64,000 nucleotides of DNA from Trichopria drosophilae (GCA_030407085.1 CM059582.1:198942001-199006000), one strand, 5' to 3'. Shown: positions 20,903-33,200, counted from the first letter of the stretch. The notes: generated from the sequence alone by a model not told the origin. A program made the numbers and translations.

Positions 20903-23796
20903 CTAGGAAGGTTGTAAAGTATCTGCGTGTCTACTCTTCACATGATTGTTTAGATATCGTTTTTGACGAAACGCAAAGCCGCATACGGTACACATGAACG
21001 GTTTGTCATCTGAATGCACCCGTTGGTGTCGAACCAGTTCAGATTTAACTCTAAACCTTTTCGAACAAATGTCGCACTGAAAGTTTTTTTCTCCCGTGTG
21101 TGTAGTTACGTGAGCTAAAACTTCTTGTTTACGACGGAACTTTTTCTTGCAGTAGTTACAAGAATGTGGGAAGTCGTCAGTGTGTAATTTACTGTGGGTG
21201 TACAACGAAGCTTTCGATTTGAAAGCCTTGCCGCAGACATCACAAACGTAAGGTCTTTCACCGGTGTGTATCCGTTGATGATCGTCTCTGGTTGCTCTGG
21301 AAGCGAAACGTCTACCACAAATGTCGCAAGAAAAGTTTTTTACTTTTGCATGGACATCCTTCAAGTGCCTCGACAATCCTCCGGAATCTCGAAATTGTTT
21401 GCCGCATACATGGCAGGTGAATGGTCGTTCATCTTTGTGGATTCGTAAGTGTCGATTGTACGAATCTTTCAACTTGAATGCTCGACCACATTCCTCGCAC
21501 TGATAAACAGGATCCTTTTTCTCGCTGGATTCTTCATTACGAACTTTCTGTAATTCACTTGGGGTTTGTGTCAAATCAGACCACCGTTGCATCTGCGCCA
21601 GATCTGCGAAACTTAACCATGCAGTTTCATCCTTACTTTTTTCGGTGCTTCTATCTTTCGATTCTTGTTTCTCAAGGTTTGTTTTTTCCGGAGACTCGAC
21701 ACTATCAGACCTGTAAAACAGTCGGAACTTGACACCACTTCTGCAGCTGTCGCAAGACTTCACTCAGCTTTTTCAGTACGTACGGCTTTGGCGGATCGTC
21801 AAAACTTGTCATTTTAATTACAGAGAGTATTTACCTGTTTAATTCATCCGAATTGAACGCTTCTGTCTCTACTTTAGTCGTTTCAGTCGGTGTACACGGC
21901 ATAACATTCAGTGGACTTAAAACTTGACTTGTTTCTTCGCATATAATTTCCGTTAAAATTGATTCTCCAATTTCTGGAGACACGGTAGGCACCAGATCCA
22001 AAATTTGATCCGATATTTCCATTCCGCCTTTAGTTTCTATCACATCAGTTTCGAATTCTTGAGAAATCTGAATGTATGGAACATTACTATTAAAAAGTTT
22101 CTTTTTTCGAAGAGAATATTTATGCTTACTTCTAATACTGCTTGTTCTACGAACTCGTCTTGTAGGATTGCTTCGGTTGCAGTGTCGACTGTTTCCAAAG
22201 TATGTGAATTGTAGAACTGAACAAAATGTTTATAGATTTTTAGATATTTGGTTAGGTTTATTAACTGTTAGTATCAATGATGTACGTACTGACTGTTTTT
22301 CTTCCAACTGCGCCTGCATTTGATGCAAACGTTGTTGAGCATTCAGACAACCTTCAGAAATCTCATGCCACGCTAATAATGTTGTCGTACAATGAAAACA
22401 CATTTGTAACGGCAATTTATCAGTTTCCTTAACCTGAGAAAATTGTTTTATAGTTAATAACATCAAAAGTGATAAATGTATTTTTTATTTACACTAATTA
22501 CAAACTTGTTCTTTATTTTACATGTAATTTTTGTTTTGTGATTTGTTTTGTAAAAAAAAAGTACATTATATTGATTTTCCTATTCCTACTTTGACAACTT
22601 TTAGTACGTGTCATTATTGCCGCTAGGGCAAAATACGACACTACCATTTTCCCATTACTGAAATGGATTTCCAATTGGTATATTCCCTGGATACAGGGTA
22701 AGTAACAGTTATGTAATATTTACGTAATGGTTCCAGTATGCGAAAAATTTTAAGTAGGATTCTCTGAGAAATTGCCTGATAGTTGACGTAAATAAACATT
22801 ATATCTAATAACTAAACATTAAATCTATTAGTTTCATTACATGACAGAAAGTAATTTAATCTGTAATTTTATGAGCATACAATCATGAATGTTTTGAGTT
22901 GAAATTTTATGGAAATTACTTCCATCCCTGGTGAAAATTTCCGTAAAATCATATGATAAGGAATCCAGATGATTGTAATTCATTTTCTCATATTATTATT
23001 ATTTCTTATAATTACATGAGAAATCACATGAAAAGTTTCCCAGATCGACTGATATTTTAAAAATCTGATATGATTTATCATATATTACAAACATTTTCAG
23101 TAGGGATCATATTTGTTCACTATAAGCCTTGAAATATTTGATTACTTTATAGTAAAAAAGTGAGCATAAACTGTTTATAGATTTATGTAAGTACTATAGG
23201 ACAGTGTACTATAGAATACAGGAGGGATTTATGTAAGTACTATAGGACAGTGTACGATAGGATACTATATCCTATAGGACTATAGGATGGTGTAAGTACT
23301 ATAAGACATTTATATGAAATTTAGAAGGTAATTGTTTCAAATTCTCATGTGATTCTCATGTGAATCCTACCTAACATTTTTCGCTGAGACTATATGAAAT
23401 ATATCCACATAGCAAAGCTGATAGATGATCATATGCAGAATTAAAATAAATGTACACAATTTCTTCATGGATTTATTGAAAATTAAACATTTAATGTTCA
23501 GGTTCACTATTTTAAGCTCCCACTCGTGTGCTTACTTCGATAGGTAAGTACTTCTGTATCTTGTCACACAATTGATGCACTAAACCTTCACCCATGAATA
23601 TGGGAATGAAATGTTGTGTGGCAGTGGCACATACACGACAAGTCATAGCGGTTGATTCCATAGTTTCAGTATTTGTCATTGTGGTTCGAGGAAATTCGTC
23701 AGTGACAGCAGTCACCATATAATACTGTTCGCTAATACTCATGTTGTTCTCAACAGTCATTTTGGTGTTGAGTTCATCCCCAGGATCCTGCAGCAT
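20903..23796 (-). CDS. ZAD-type C2H2 zinc-finger protein, 510-aa isoform (join 23536-23796, 22290-22433, 22130-22216, 21835-22067, 20903-21710)
   Basis: Five coding exons join in frame (phases 0, 0, 0, 2). The ZAD domain spans exons 1-2: Cys53-x2-Cys56 (CRVC) and Cys99-x2-Cys102 (CFHC) with MGEGLVHQLCDKIQKYLPIE between them. ZAD is the insect dimerisation module found at the N-terminus of many C2H2 proteins. Exons 3-4 encode an acidic linker (residues 136-242). Exon 5 adds a charged segment and seven C2H2 fingers from Cys313, beginning CEEC, CHVC, CDIC, CDVC, CNYC, CDIC, CTVC. Most are joined by TGER/TGEK-type linkers, except KVKNF between fingers 2 and 3. It ends at a stop after LQPS. ATG 23796 is chosen because a stop lies in frame upstream and an acceptor-like CTGTTACAG is 23 nt before it. 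Expected role: nuclear DNA-binding regulator, with targets unknown. The shared exons 1-4 can instead be spliced to the exons at 18946-20875. Confidence 0.85.
22434..23535. other. Intron 1 of the ZAD gene, with a short tandem repeat
   Basis: No coding signal. ATTTATGTAAGTACTATAGG followed by ACAGTGTAC occurs at 23181 and 23227, with a partial third copy near 23285 (GTAAGTACTATA). TATAGGAC-type palindromes fill 23200-23300. Confidence 0.55.
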
Positions 23797-24074
23797 CTTG
23801 AAAAATGTTATCTTCTACCTGTAACAGGAATGTCCAGGCTAAATATTGTATAGCCACCACAAATAACTCTTGAAGGCCCAACACCGAAATGGGACCTACG
23901 ATTTTTTATTCCCTTGGGACCCCTAAGATTCTTTTGAATGTAAAAGAGCCGAGTTTCGCCGGAAAACTAATTTATCACATAATGGAAACATTGTGTAGAA
24001 AACTTCTTTTCTTAGTCACTGACGGTAGAACGGATACTTTTACTTTCGCATAGTTATGTCCGATTATCACAAAC

Positions 24075-24170
24075 CTTGACTTCTTTTCACAGACCACAAT
24101 CTCTGCCGCCGGCCCCGGCCGATGCAGAGTGACGCGATTCGCGATGGCCGTCGTCAATAAACATAGACGC
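24075..24170 (-). promoter_or_regulatory. Probable 5' non-coding exon and promoter region of the ZAD gene
   Basis: A GC- and CpG-rich stretch (GCCGCCGGCCCCGGCC on the plus strand near 24105) in otherwise AT-rich DNA, about 300 nt upstream of the coding start. A minus-strand donor TCAAG|GTTTGT at 24075 and the acceptor CTGTTACAG near 23820 would define an intron. Exact ends are not determinable. Confidence 0.4.
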
Positions 24171-24196
24171 GCAAACCTACACTTTTTAGCGGAGGG

Positions 24197-24373
24197 ATGA
24201 ACATCTTTGACCGACAGATGGTGCCATTAATATGTCTTTGCAGTGTCGCCCTCAAACGGTTCGAGGAAGAATTCTATACCGGAAGAGTTAAATGCCGGAT
24301 GTGTAAACCGGAAGAACTACATCACAAAGCATTTCAGGTACCAGTCTGCCAGTCTCGTAACATGAAAAAATAA
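24197..24373 (+). CDS. Possible small ORF, 58 codons, divergent to the ZAD gene
   Basis: ATG 24197 opens a frame starting MNIFDRQMVPLICLCSVALK with CRMC and HH further on. A donor-like CAG|GTACCA lies at about 24337. Composition is more coding-like than the neighbourhood and it starts from the same GC-rich promoter in the opposite direction. No family recognised; it may be a chance frame or the first exon of a divergent transcript cut by later insertions. Confidence 0.25.
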   Translation: MNIFDRQMVPLICLCSVALKRFEEEFYTGRVKCRMCKPEELHHKAFQVPVCQSRNMKK

Positions 24374-24428
24374 AATTTTTTCACATACGTCGCCCTGTTC
24401 TTAGCTATTCTTCTTGACCAAAGTTATT

Positions 24429-25087
24429 CAGTAGGACCCGTCCTAAATTATACATTCGGTTCTTTCAAAATGGTGGAAGATTCTCCAAAGTTATAGCCCC
24501 TCACTATCCCCACTTCCGTATCTTTGTTTATATCCGTCCAATGGGTGCTTCTGTGTGTGAGTGTCGCGAAGCGAGTGTGCCTCAACGAAGCAATGTAGTG
24601 GGGGAAGGAGACGAAGAGAGTGGTATAACTTTGTACAAGGCAAATCTATAACTTTGGATCACTGATCTCTATTATACACTGGATAGGATACGTGGTATCT
24701 ATACCATTATAACTGCGTGTGATGCTACTAGTGTGGAAAAACTGAAGTATTCTCGCGGTTAACCAATCAGCGATCTGAAACTAAAAGTAGAAGAAGCTTG
24801 CTACAGTTAATAACTCCTGAATTTACTTAATTGAGATTGGATGTTCGCGAAGTTTGACCGCGTCACAGATTTTGACTCCCGTGTCCTATCCAGTAGACAT
24901 ATAACTTTGGGCGGTATAAATTAGGGCAGGGACTAGTGTAATAGTCTCTTGTATTTCCTTTCCTTTCCCCACCATATTGTTTCACTGAGCCACACTTGCT
25001 TCACGAAACGGAAGTAGGGATATAACTTTGTACAAACGTCCACCATTTTGAAAGAACCGATCATTTAACATAGGACAGGTATTACTG
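24429..25087. mobile_element. CAGTAG-type MITE with inverted arms, ends CAGTAGGACCCGTCCTAA
   Basis: The left end, through TCGGTTCTTTCAAAATGGTGG, is mirrored at the right by CCACCATTTTGAAAGAACCG and ends in ATTACTG followed by TA. A further element with ends CTGGATAGGA(T/C)ACG is nested at 24679-24893. The right edge abuts the next MITE, sharing one TA. Confidence 0.65.
24679..24893. mobile_element. Nested MITE, ends CTGGATAGGACACG
   Basis: CTGGATAGGATACG at the left is matched by CGTGTCCTATCCAG at the right. TA-containing flanks (TATACA and TAGACA) are consistent with a TA-target mover. No coding capacity. Confidence 0.5.
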
Positions 25088-25089
25088 TA

Positions 25090-25377
25090 CAGTAGAGTAC
25101 CGGTATATTTGAATCTTATTATATTTACGTACCAGCACATTTGCCCGGTTCCCTCTCGTTATATTAGCCTGTCGCTGCTCTTTTTTCCTCCACCTTACGG
25201 GCTTGGGCACTCTCAGGAAGCCCCTCAGGAAGGGCCTGCTATGACGTCACGAACATAAAGCTACTGTGGGAGTGGGAGAAGAGGCGCTCCCAGTCTTTTG
25301 GCAAATATAACGAGACGGGAGGGGAAGGCCAGGAACCGAGTGGGTAAAATATACCGAGACTCTACTGTCTTTTGAAA
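25090..25377. mobile_element. CAGTAGAGTCCCGGTATATT-type MITE, copy 1
   Basis: Left end CAGTAGAGTACCGGTATATT, right end ATATACCGAGACTCTACTG. Inside, TATATT(T/A) plus GC-rich tails repeats several times, and TGACGTCACGAAC lies in the middle. A second full copy is at 63123-63386. Confidence 0.8.
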
Positions 25378-25391
25378 GTACAAAATATTAA

Positions 25392-25850
25392 CCCTTAATC
25401 CCGACGCCAGGGTCGTTTTCAACCCAGAGAAAATTCAAATTGTACAGTAGAACCCTGCTGGATTGTCACGGTCGGTTCTGAGTCTTCCCCGCAAACCCCG
25501 CTGGACTGTCGGCAATAGGAGAAGCATCACTTCGACCTCTACGCCGTAATCACGTGACGTTCATGACCAATCACAAACAATCTCTCTGCATTGTAACTCC
25601 AAACCAATGCGTATAGTAACTAGACACGCCCCTCAGGCGGCGAGCGGCGTGGTGGGGGGTAAAGGGATTCCGAGAAGTGCCAATCCAGCGGGGCTGAATC
25701 CCGACAAACCAGCGGGGTGCCAAACCAGCGCGGTGTCAATCCAGCGGGGTTCTACTGTACTTTATAAATTGCACTTTCAAACGGCAGGACATATTTGACC
25801 CAGGTAGTGGGATGAAAAGGCCTTAAAGTAGCTTTCGGAACTAAGGCTTA
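25392..25850. mobile_element. TTAA-led element fragment containing a CAGTAGAACCC-type MITE (25445-25757)
   Basis: TTAA at 25388-25391 precedes CCCTTAATCCCGACGCC, a piggyBac-like left end; the right end is not clear. Within it, 25445-25757 has ends CAGTAGAACCCTGCTGGATT and AATCCAGCGGGGTTCTACTG with TA on both sides. That inner 313-bp element repeats the (C)CAGCGGGG core four times toward its right end. Confidence 0.7.
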
Positions 25851-26216
25851 AGAATGGTCAAGCCCCACTCGGGACGGGATACATCCAACCAACGCCCCCG
25901 CCCTACGGGGAGCTGCCGAATTGACGAGTCCGTTGGTCGGGGCGGGGCACTTTCCAACTCATACGGCCTAGCGAGGCCGCATCCGAGCTGAACAATGCGC
26001 AGCTCACCCGCTGGGGCCCTAGCCCAGCTTGCAGGCTTTAGACCACTGTAATTGTGAATCCAATACTAATCGGCAGGCGGGGTTAGGGTTAACCCACCCC
26101 CGCGGTACCATTCATCGTCAACGGTCGGACGTTCGTGGGTCACTTTGGTCCACTACCAGTTTGCGCCCTTGCCGGCGTTGGACTGGTCACCCAACTCGGG
26201 CATGCGGGTGCGTTAA

Positions 26217-27394
26217 CCCATTAATGCCTGAATGTCCAAAAATCGTACAGTAACTTTGAGCTAAAATCTTTTAATGAAATGGCGAAAATTTCTATTTGGC
26301 ATAAGTTGTTCTAGACGTTTTCGGGTCTGCTCTACACGATGCGACCATTTAGAAAAGTGAAAAATTTCATTTTGTATTGTTTTTTGATAAATTTATATAA
26401 AAAATAGCGTTTTTTACGGGATTTTTTCGTAGAAAATCACCATTTTTTAACAGAAAATATATGTTTATCATATTAAAATTAATTATAAACGTGTCATTAG
26501 TGTTTGTACCAACAAACTATGGATGTAGATTTTTTTCAAAATTTTGTTTCCAAAAATAAGAAGCTTTGGAATGCAAAAAATGTTGCCATTTTTAATTTTC
26601 CATTTCGGACAGATGAATTGTAATCAGCATCCTCCAAACCCCGGAATAGACACTTTTGTGAATAATCAGGTATTATAATAGTGAAAAATAAATTGAACAA
26701 CTCTGATAATGCCCACGTTAATGATACTTTTTGCATTCCAAAGCTTCCTATTTTTGAACAGAAAAATATATGTTTATCACATTAAAATTAATTCAAAACG
26801 TGTCAGTGCTTGTACCAACAAACTATGGATGTATATGTTTTTAAAATTTTTGTTTTCAAAAATAGGAAGCTTTGGAATGCAAAAAGTATCACTAGCGCGG
26901 GCATTATCAGAGTTGTTCAATTTTTTTTTTCACTATTATAATACCTGATTATTCACAAAAGTGTCTATTCCGGGGTTTGGAGGATGCTGATTACAATTCT
27001 GTCCGAAATGGAAAATTAAAAATGGCAACATTTTTTGCATTCCAAAGCTTCTTATTTTTGGAAAAAAAATTTTGAAAAAAATCTACATCCATAGTTTGTT
27101 GGTACAAACACTAATGACACGTTTATAATTAATTTTAATATGATAAACATATATTTTCTGTTAAAAAATGGTGATTTTCTACGAAAAAATCCCGTAAAAA
27201 AAGCTATTTTTTATATAAATTTATCAAAAAACAATACAAAGTGAAATTTTTCACTTTTCTAAATGGTCGCATCGTGTAGAGCACACCCGAAAACGTCTAA
27301 AACAAATTATGCCAAATAGAAATTTCCGCGATTTCATTAAAAGATTTTAGCTCAAAGTTACTGTACGATTTTTGGACATTCGGGCATTAATGGG
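26217..27394. mobile_element. TTAA-flanked palindromic element inside the retrotransposon, 1178 bp
   Basis: TTAA at 26213-26216 and 27395-27398 flanks CCCATTAATGCCTGAATGTC and the complement of CCCATTAATGCCCGAATGTC. The halves are near-perfect inverted copies meeting near 26760-26870. Inside, CTTTGGAATGCAAAAA occurs in both orientations, twice each. A piggyBac-like non-autonomous element, by its ends. Confidence 0.85.
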
Positions 27395-27541
27395 TTAAAT
27401 CCGTAGCGGATGGGTCCTATGGACTCGCTTTTATAGGGTACAGAATCTCCTTTAAACCCCCTAGTGAACTGGGTTCTCTCCACCAAGTGCGGAAAGGCGG
27501 CGCGTCCTGGAGGCGAAGGCATAGTTCGCATACTCCTTTCC

Positions 27542-27927
27542 CAGGCAGAAAGTTGATCTCGCAAAGAGCTCAGAAAGATATAAAAAAAAATGTCTGACTT
27601 TGTTAAGAAAACGTAAAATGGTATCAGAATTATGTCAGAATGTAGTCAGATGACCCACATTTCTATAGAATTTCATTTCTCGGCATTATTTATCTATTTA
27701 AATTTTCCTAATTAGTAATTATTAGTAAATATCATTCATTTCAAAATATATTACTAAATTATGACTTCTTTATAATAAAAATGTGGTGTCATAAATATGA
27801 TATATTTAAGATACCTTTATATCACGGTTTATCGCATTCTGACCACATTATGTATCATCTTAGCAAATCATAAAAACGTCAAACTTAGGATCTCATTTTG
27901 AGGACTTTCTGAAAAATCTGCTGTCTG
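27542..27927. mobile_element. TIR element, copy 2 (uninterrupted)
   Basis: Starts CAGGCAGAAAGTTGATCTCG and ends CTTTCTGAAAAATCTGCTG, as in the copy at 1470-2728. Here TCATTTTGAGG occurs once, giving the pre-insertion sequence for the MITE at 2042-2693. Inserted within the decayed retrotransposon. Confidence 0.7.
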
Positions 27928-29864
27928 AGTTAGGACCGGGCACGCTTGATCGCTACGGCATCAAACACGTTCCATCCGTGTATAGGCTAGGATATTTTCC
28001 CCATACCGGACATGTCCTAGCACGTCCTGTAGAACGGACACTCGCCCATGACATGGGTCCAATCAACAATGTGCCCAGTCAGTTCAGCACAGTAGCCGAA
28101 CTCCAACAGCTTCACATGCAGATCGCAGGGGTGTACCCCTTGCCAGGACCGTCAGCGCCTCAGTGGACACGGTGCGGCCGACTTGGTACAGAAGCACCGT
28201 CGGAGTCCCCAGTCCCTGCCGATGACACGGCGGAAAAGGCCAAAAATTTGCGACATCTTGTCCCTCACCATTTAAAGTGAGGTTTGAACTCCAGCCGTTC
28301 CCCTCGCCGGTCAGCTTCCGCAGGAGACGGCCAATGGCCAGGTTCCAAAAATCTGGACCGAACATTGATCCCTGCGGTCACCTTCGTGACGCCCGATGCA
28401 TCTGCACTACATGTATGCCCTTCTGTCTCTGAAAAAGTGTGCCTAGAGCGGTAGCACTGGGCACGGCACCTCCTGGAGAATACCGAGGATCGTGTCCCAG
28501 CGGAGGTGGTCGAAGGCCAATAAATGTCCTAAGGACATATTGACTCAGGGACGAGCGAGCCACCTCCTTTGCTGCAAGACACGCGTCCTCGGTGGAGGGC
28601 TAGCTCGCTCCTCCAACTGCGAGTTGCAGCACCTTCTCCAGGAGTTTACCCAGCACCGACAATAAGCTGATGGGATCGTATGACCCCATGTCTCCGGTTG
28701 GCCTACCAGGCACGTTCAATATGGCCAAGCCCACCGGATTTGTTTCGCCTCCAGCCTGGTGGACATAAGGGTTGTGTCCCACCACGCAACCCACGTGGCG
28801 TCGCATAAGAGCCCGCAATTTGCTCTCGACGACGCCTTCCGAGGCTACGCTCCTGTGGATCCTCAACGAAGCCGGCAGGACAGCGATGTGTCCCACCCTG
28901 CCGCGATGTCGTAGCGGCGCTCAACAAGGGCGACTCCCACATCGACGGGATACTTCCCATGACAATTAAGTTCGAGAACCCGGAGTTTACATCCGGCGTA
29001 CCCCCATCCCGGCAAAGCTTTGACCTCGCTTCGAGCCCGGCAATAACGTGGCCGTATCTCTGGCTCTTCTACCACCTGGTACCACCCACGTACACCCTGA
29101 ACTAGCGGGCCTGTCATCCGTGGAAAACCCGTCCGGCCTTCAGGAGCCTCTTGCGAGTTTGCATGAAGGTCCAGTCTCTTTCGGGTCGATCCGCCTACCG
29201 ACATAGTTCTCCTGTCCGAACTCCTTCTCCTCTCCCGAAGTTTCTGTCGTCGGAGGGACGTCAGCGCTCCGCCTTGTTGGTCCCAGCTGGGACCTCGCAA
29301 AAGCAATAATTTCTAGACGAGGGGGTAGGGGTAGCTCGGGGTCATCCACCGTGAGTCCACTCCCCGGTCCAATTCCATTTCGAAAATGATGTCGGATTAA
29401 GAGATTATACCCTGACCGGATTGTAGTTCCGTCGTTGTTGCTTCCAAGTCACCGCGATACCTTGATGGCTGTCCGCAATGTTGGATCTCCCATACAAAAA
29501 GGATAGAGACTGAACGCACACGCCCGGCATTTGATGCCCTGTGCAATTAACTGTTCGTCCCTGTTTGGACAACTTCGCGAGTTTAAGTCCTCATGCATTA
29601 TGGACCAATACATGCCGCACTATCACTATGTCGCAAACTACAATGAAATATAAAATGCGTCACACTCTCCCACTTCACTGAACAGCGCCGCATACGCCAC
29701 CTTCTGGCTACTTCCGCCAGACGCACGATATTGCATAAACAATACGCGCGAAATTTAAATAAAGAGCTGACCCTTACAAATTGTTCGAAACAAAAGTTCT
29801 CATCATCACAAATCTTGTTAACCTATACATTTTACACGTATTTGGCCAGTAGGAATTCACTTAT

Positions 29865-30260
29865 TTCCAAAAATTCTCGGTCAGTTCTCAATTAATTTTT
29901 TCTTCTTTCTAGGATACCATATATAGTAATTAGAATCACCCTTACAAAGCCCGAATTTTGAATAATCGATTCAGTAATTTTTTATTTACGGCTTTTAGTA
30001 AAAATGACTACCTTATCGGCGGAGCACTTAGAACCTCCTTAACGGTGTTTTTCACTGTCCTCAGTTGATAAGGTAGTAATTTACGTATAAAAATATAAAT
30101 TAAAAATTACTAAAATTGTCTTTATAGCAGAAATTCCAACCAGTAGGAAGGGATCTCCTAACAAATATCAAAGAACTTTATCGAAAATTGACCGAGGATT
30201 TCTGGAAATACATTATTTTTGCTTTTTTCCAAAAATTCACAGTCAATTCATGACGACATT
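29865..30260. repeat. Dispersed repeat related to 58640-58960
   Basis: Shares the order TATT(T/A)CC..AATTCTC(G)GTC, GTAATTAGAATCACC(C/T)TTAC and AAA(G/A)CCCGAATTTTGAA with the 58.7-kb region. Within it, TTACTACC-type ends around 30010 and 30075 (CTACCTTATC and GATAAGGTAG) are inverted. Confidence 0.55.
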
Positions 30261-33200
30261 CTCTGTCATTTTGTAGGATATCATCTATAACAAGCCCACG
30301 ACAAATACACAAGTCGTCTGCACTTGCAACGAGGCCTATCATTATGAATTTTGAAGAGCTAAATCTGAATCCGAAGTCCGTTTAACTCAAAATGACTTCT
30401 CTAACCCTCGAAATTTCAAGTAAACCCCAAAAATAGTGAAAAATGGCGAAAAATTACATTAATGATTGCGAGAACGTGCGAAAAAAATATTTTGATCTGG
30501 ATCAAGTATAGCTTATTGTATTTTAAAGCTTTAAATCTGAATCTGAGGTCCCGAACGCCACCAAAATTATAAGTAAATCGCAAAAAATCAGAAAAATCAA
30601 ATTAATGTACCGAGTGTAATTTGGTGTAATTCGCCTCTGCAGTTTGCACTCTTTTTTGGTGTCCATGCCTGTCTAGGCTGGAGAATTTTTATCATCTCAA
30701 TTCTTATTGTGTTTTAAAATTTATATGGAAAAAAAAATTATGATAGTTTCTGATGTTTCGATATGTTATTGACTTTCAATTTTGGCCAAATCTTGGCGGT
30801 TAGTGAATAATCTATCATTAGCACTCTGGCGGCCAATATTGGGCCATGATTGAGCCAATCTTTTATTTCCATTGGGTATTTCTTTTTTTCGTGCAATCCA
30901 ATCATCCAATTTTTGGAAAAGTAGAACAAAACATTCGTGCAAAATAGAAATAAATTCATATGCTTAATTCTTTTTCGTTTTCTGAATAATCAAAATATAA
31001 ACAATAAAATGCAAGTAATGATGCTGCTTACTACAAGAGAACTACTACTTTCATAAGTTAGATTAGATGTGGTCAACGTTAATTCCTTACCATAAAGAGA
31101 AAGAAAATAAAAGAAGTTCATGACCACTCGTTTTCAAGAATTAGGTATATGAATTGTTTAAAACGATTACGGAAAGTATATTACTATGAAGGGAGTAATA
31201 ATTATGCTTATGACGTACCGAATATATAAGCACTTCTTCAGAAAATTTCATCAAAGTCGGTGTAGAAGGTACAATAGGCTGCTCGTGACAGGTGAAGGGT
31301 GAGCGAATTGCAAGGGCTCAGGATACTTACTACGGAACCCTAATGACGGTCAATCTCTCTAACGATATTATATATAGAAAGCATAGAAGAATTCAAAAAA
31401 CAAATTAAATAAGAGAGGGTAAAAGCAGTATACATTTTCACTATTGTTTGAAATACGTACAAAATTTTACGTAACAATTGAAGAATGTTGGGACATTTTT
31501 TAAAATAATCGTGAACGAATCTTATTGTTACAGCATCTCGCTTAATCTCGCTGAGGGTAATCTCGAGGGCTAGACCTTCGTTCAATAACGATTTTAAAGG
31601 CCCCAACCTTTCTAAACCTCTTATATGTCCGATGAAGATTTAACCACACGATTTGCACTTTCATGGCCAACTGACGTTTTCGTGTGGGAAAATCTATAAT
31701 TTGCTCGTTGTCTATAAGATTTATGTTGTTTTAGGAATTCAAACAGTTTAAAATCCTTCTATTGTGATGGAATAATGTAAATTTAAAACTGGAACTAATT
31801 AACGAAAATAATCCACCTTATTTCTACGACCTATTGTTATTAAAAGTATTCCGTTGAAAAAACATTTCTTTTTTGAGGTATGAAAATGTGTCAACCTTTT
31901 TGGGAAAAATATTTAATATCTTTTCATCAAATTTTAGAAATAAAGGGAAAATTTTATGAACAATCTATTTTTAATGATAAAATCATTATTTGAAATTATT
32001 TGTTACTTTAAGTTTATATTAAATGTAATATGTTTCATGATAACTCCATTAATTGCTAAATTATGTCAGATTTATTTTTGAACGGTGTTAATAAATGGAA
32101 CAGTCTTGTAACGCCAGACGTAACTGTGATGGGGTGGGAATATAAATGTCTCTGAGAGAGAAAAAGAAAGAAACTTTTTGTTTATTGACGAAAAATCAGA
32201 ATCACTCTGCAGGAAATGAAACGGCATTTTCGACACCTCTTAAAACGGAGGCACGGTTCGAAGAATTAATAGAGTGTATCTTGAACCTCTGATTTCAGCA
32301 TTTTTCTTTTCTATATTCACCATTGGTCCAATATATATTCTAAAGCGGTTTTAGTAAAGCTCAATGTTTATTTTATACATATTTACCGACTCAACGAAAC
32401 CTAAAAATTTATTCAATAGACATGAAAGGAATATTGTGCTTGTGGAAATACATAAAATAGAAATATTCCTTTTTTAATGCACGCCTGATTGTGGTTTTGT
32501 GGTGAATATAAATAAATAATAATTATTTAGTACATACATTTTGTACAAATATTATAGTGAATTATCCTAAAAACATTTAAAAATGGAACTTGAATGATAT
32601 CTATGTCTACAGATTGAATGATACCTTTTTCTTCAGACAAGACAAAATACTTAAACATTACAATTATAATACATTGATTTTAATATGATCTCCTGACTTT
32701 ATACAGAACTATTTATTTATATGTTTTAAACTCTATACTAACTAAGAATATTTCAGTAATACTGTCTCATACTGTCGTCATCTTTTTATATTGATTCAAC
32801 AATCGGCCGATGAACCTCGAATTCCCTGCTGTACTATTAACATTTGTTGGGCAGATGTTATTTAGAGGGAACATCGTTATTAAAAAGTATTTTTATTTTT
32901 TACATTCAGGAAGCTCATGGATTTTATAACGTATTACCAGCAATATTAACTCACCATCAAATACACTTGAATTTCACCTTGACTTTCCAGTTTATTTTGC
33001 ATATAAAATAAGAAAAAAATCGCAATAAAAATCACAAAATCACAAAAAAAGCAAATGTTTGACTTGCGTGAACTTACACCTGAATGTGAAAGTTAGTCAA
33101 GGAAGCAGGAGCATCTTCAGAATTAAAAAAAAATCAAGAAATAACTTGGGATTGTTCAGATGTAAATTACTAGGAACGATTTCTAATTAATTCGCTACAT

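Larger units (their letters stand above)
25860..29860 (-). mobile_element. Decayed R1-like non-LTR retrotransposon
   Basis: Markedly GC-rich and read on the minus strand. Broken frames show landmarks in order: an endonuclease-like start (KLRVLELNCH, about 29000), RT PISLLSVLGKLLEKVL near 28660, FDHLRWDTILGIL near 28510, and PQGSMFGPDFWNL near 28370 (the conserved PQGSxxGPxxW of reverse transcriptase). Many frameshifts and stops, and most of the endonuclease between the first two landmarks is missing. Two later insertions (26217-27394 and 27542-27927) split the 3' half. Order and motifs fit the R1/TRAS clade. Not active. Confidence 0.75.

Noticed and set aside
28600..29349. Several GC-rich frames as independent genes
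   Set aside because: They overlap in different frames and carry reverse-transcriptase landmarks split by frameshifts, so they are one decayed retroelement.
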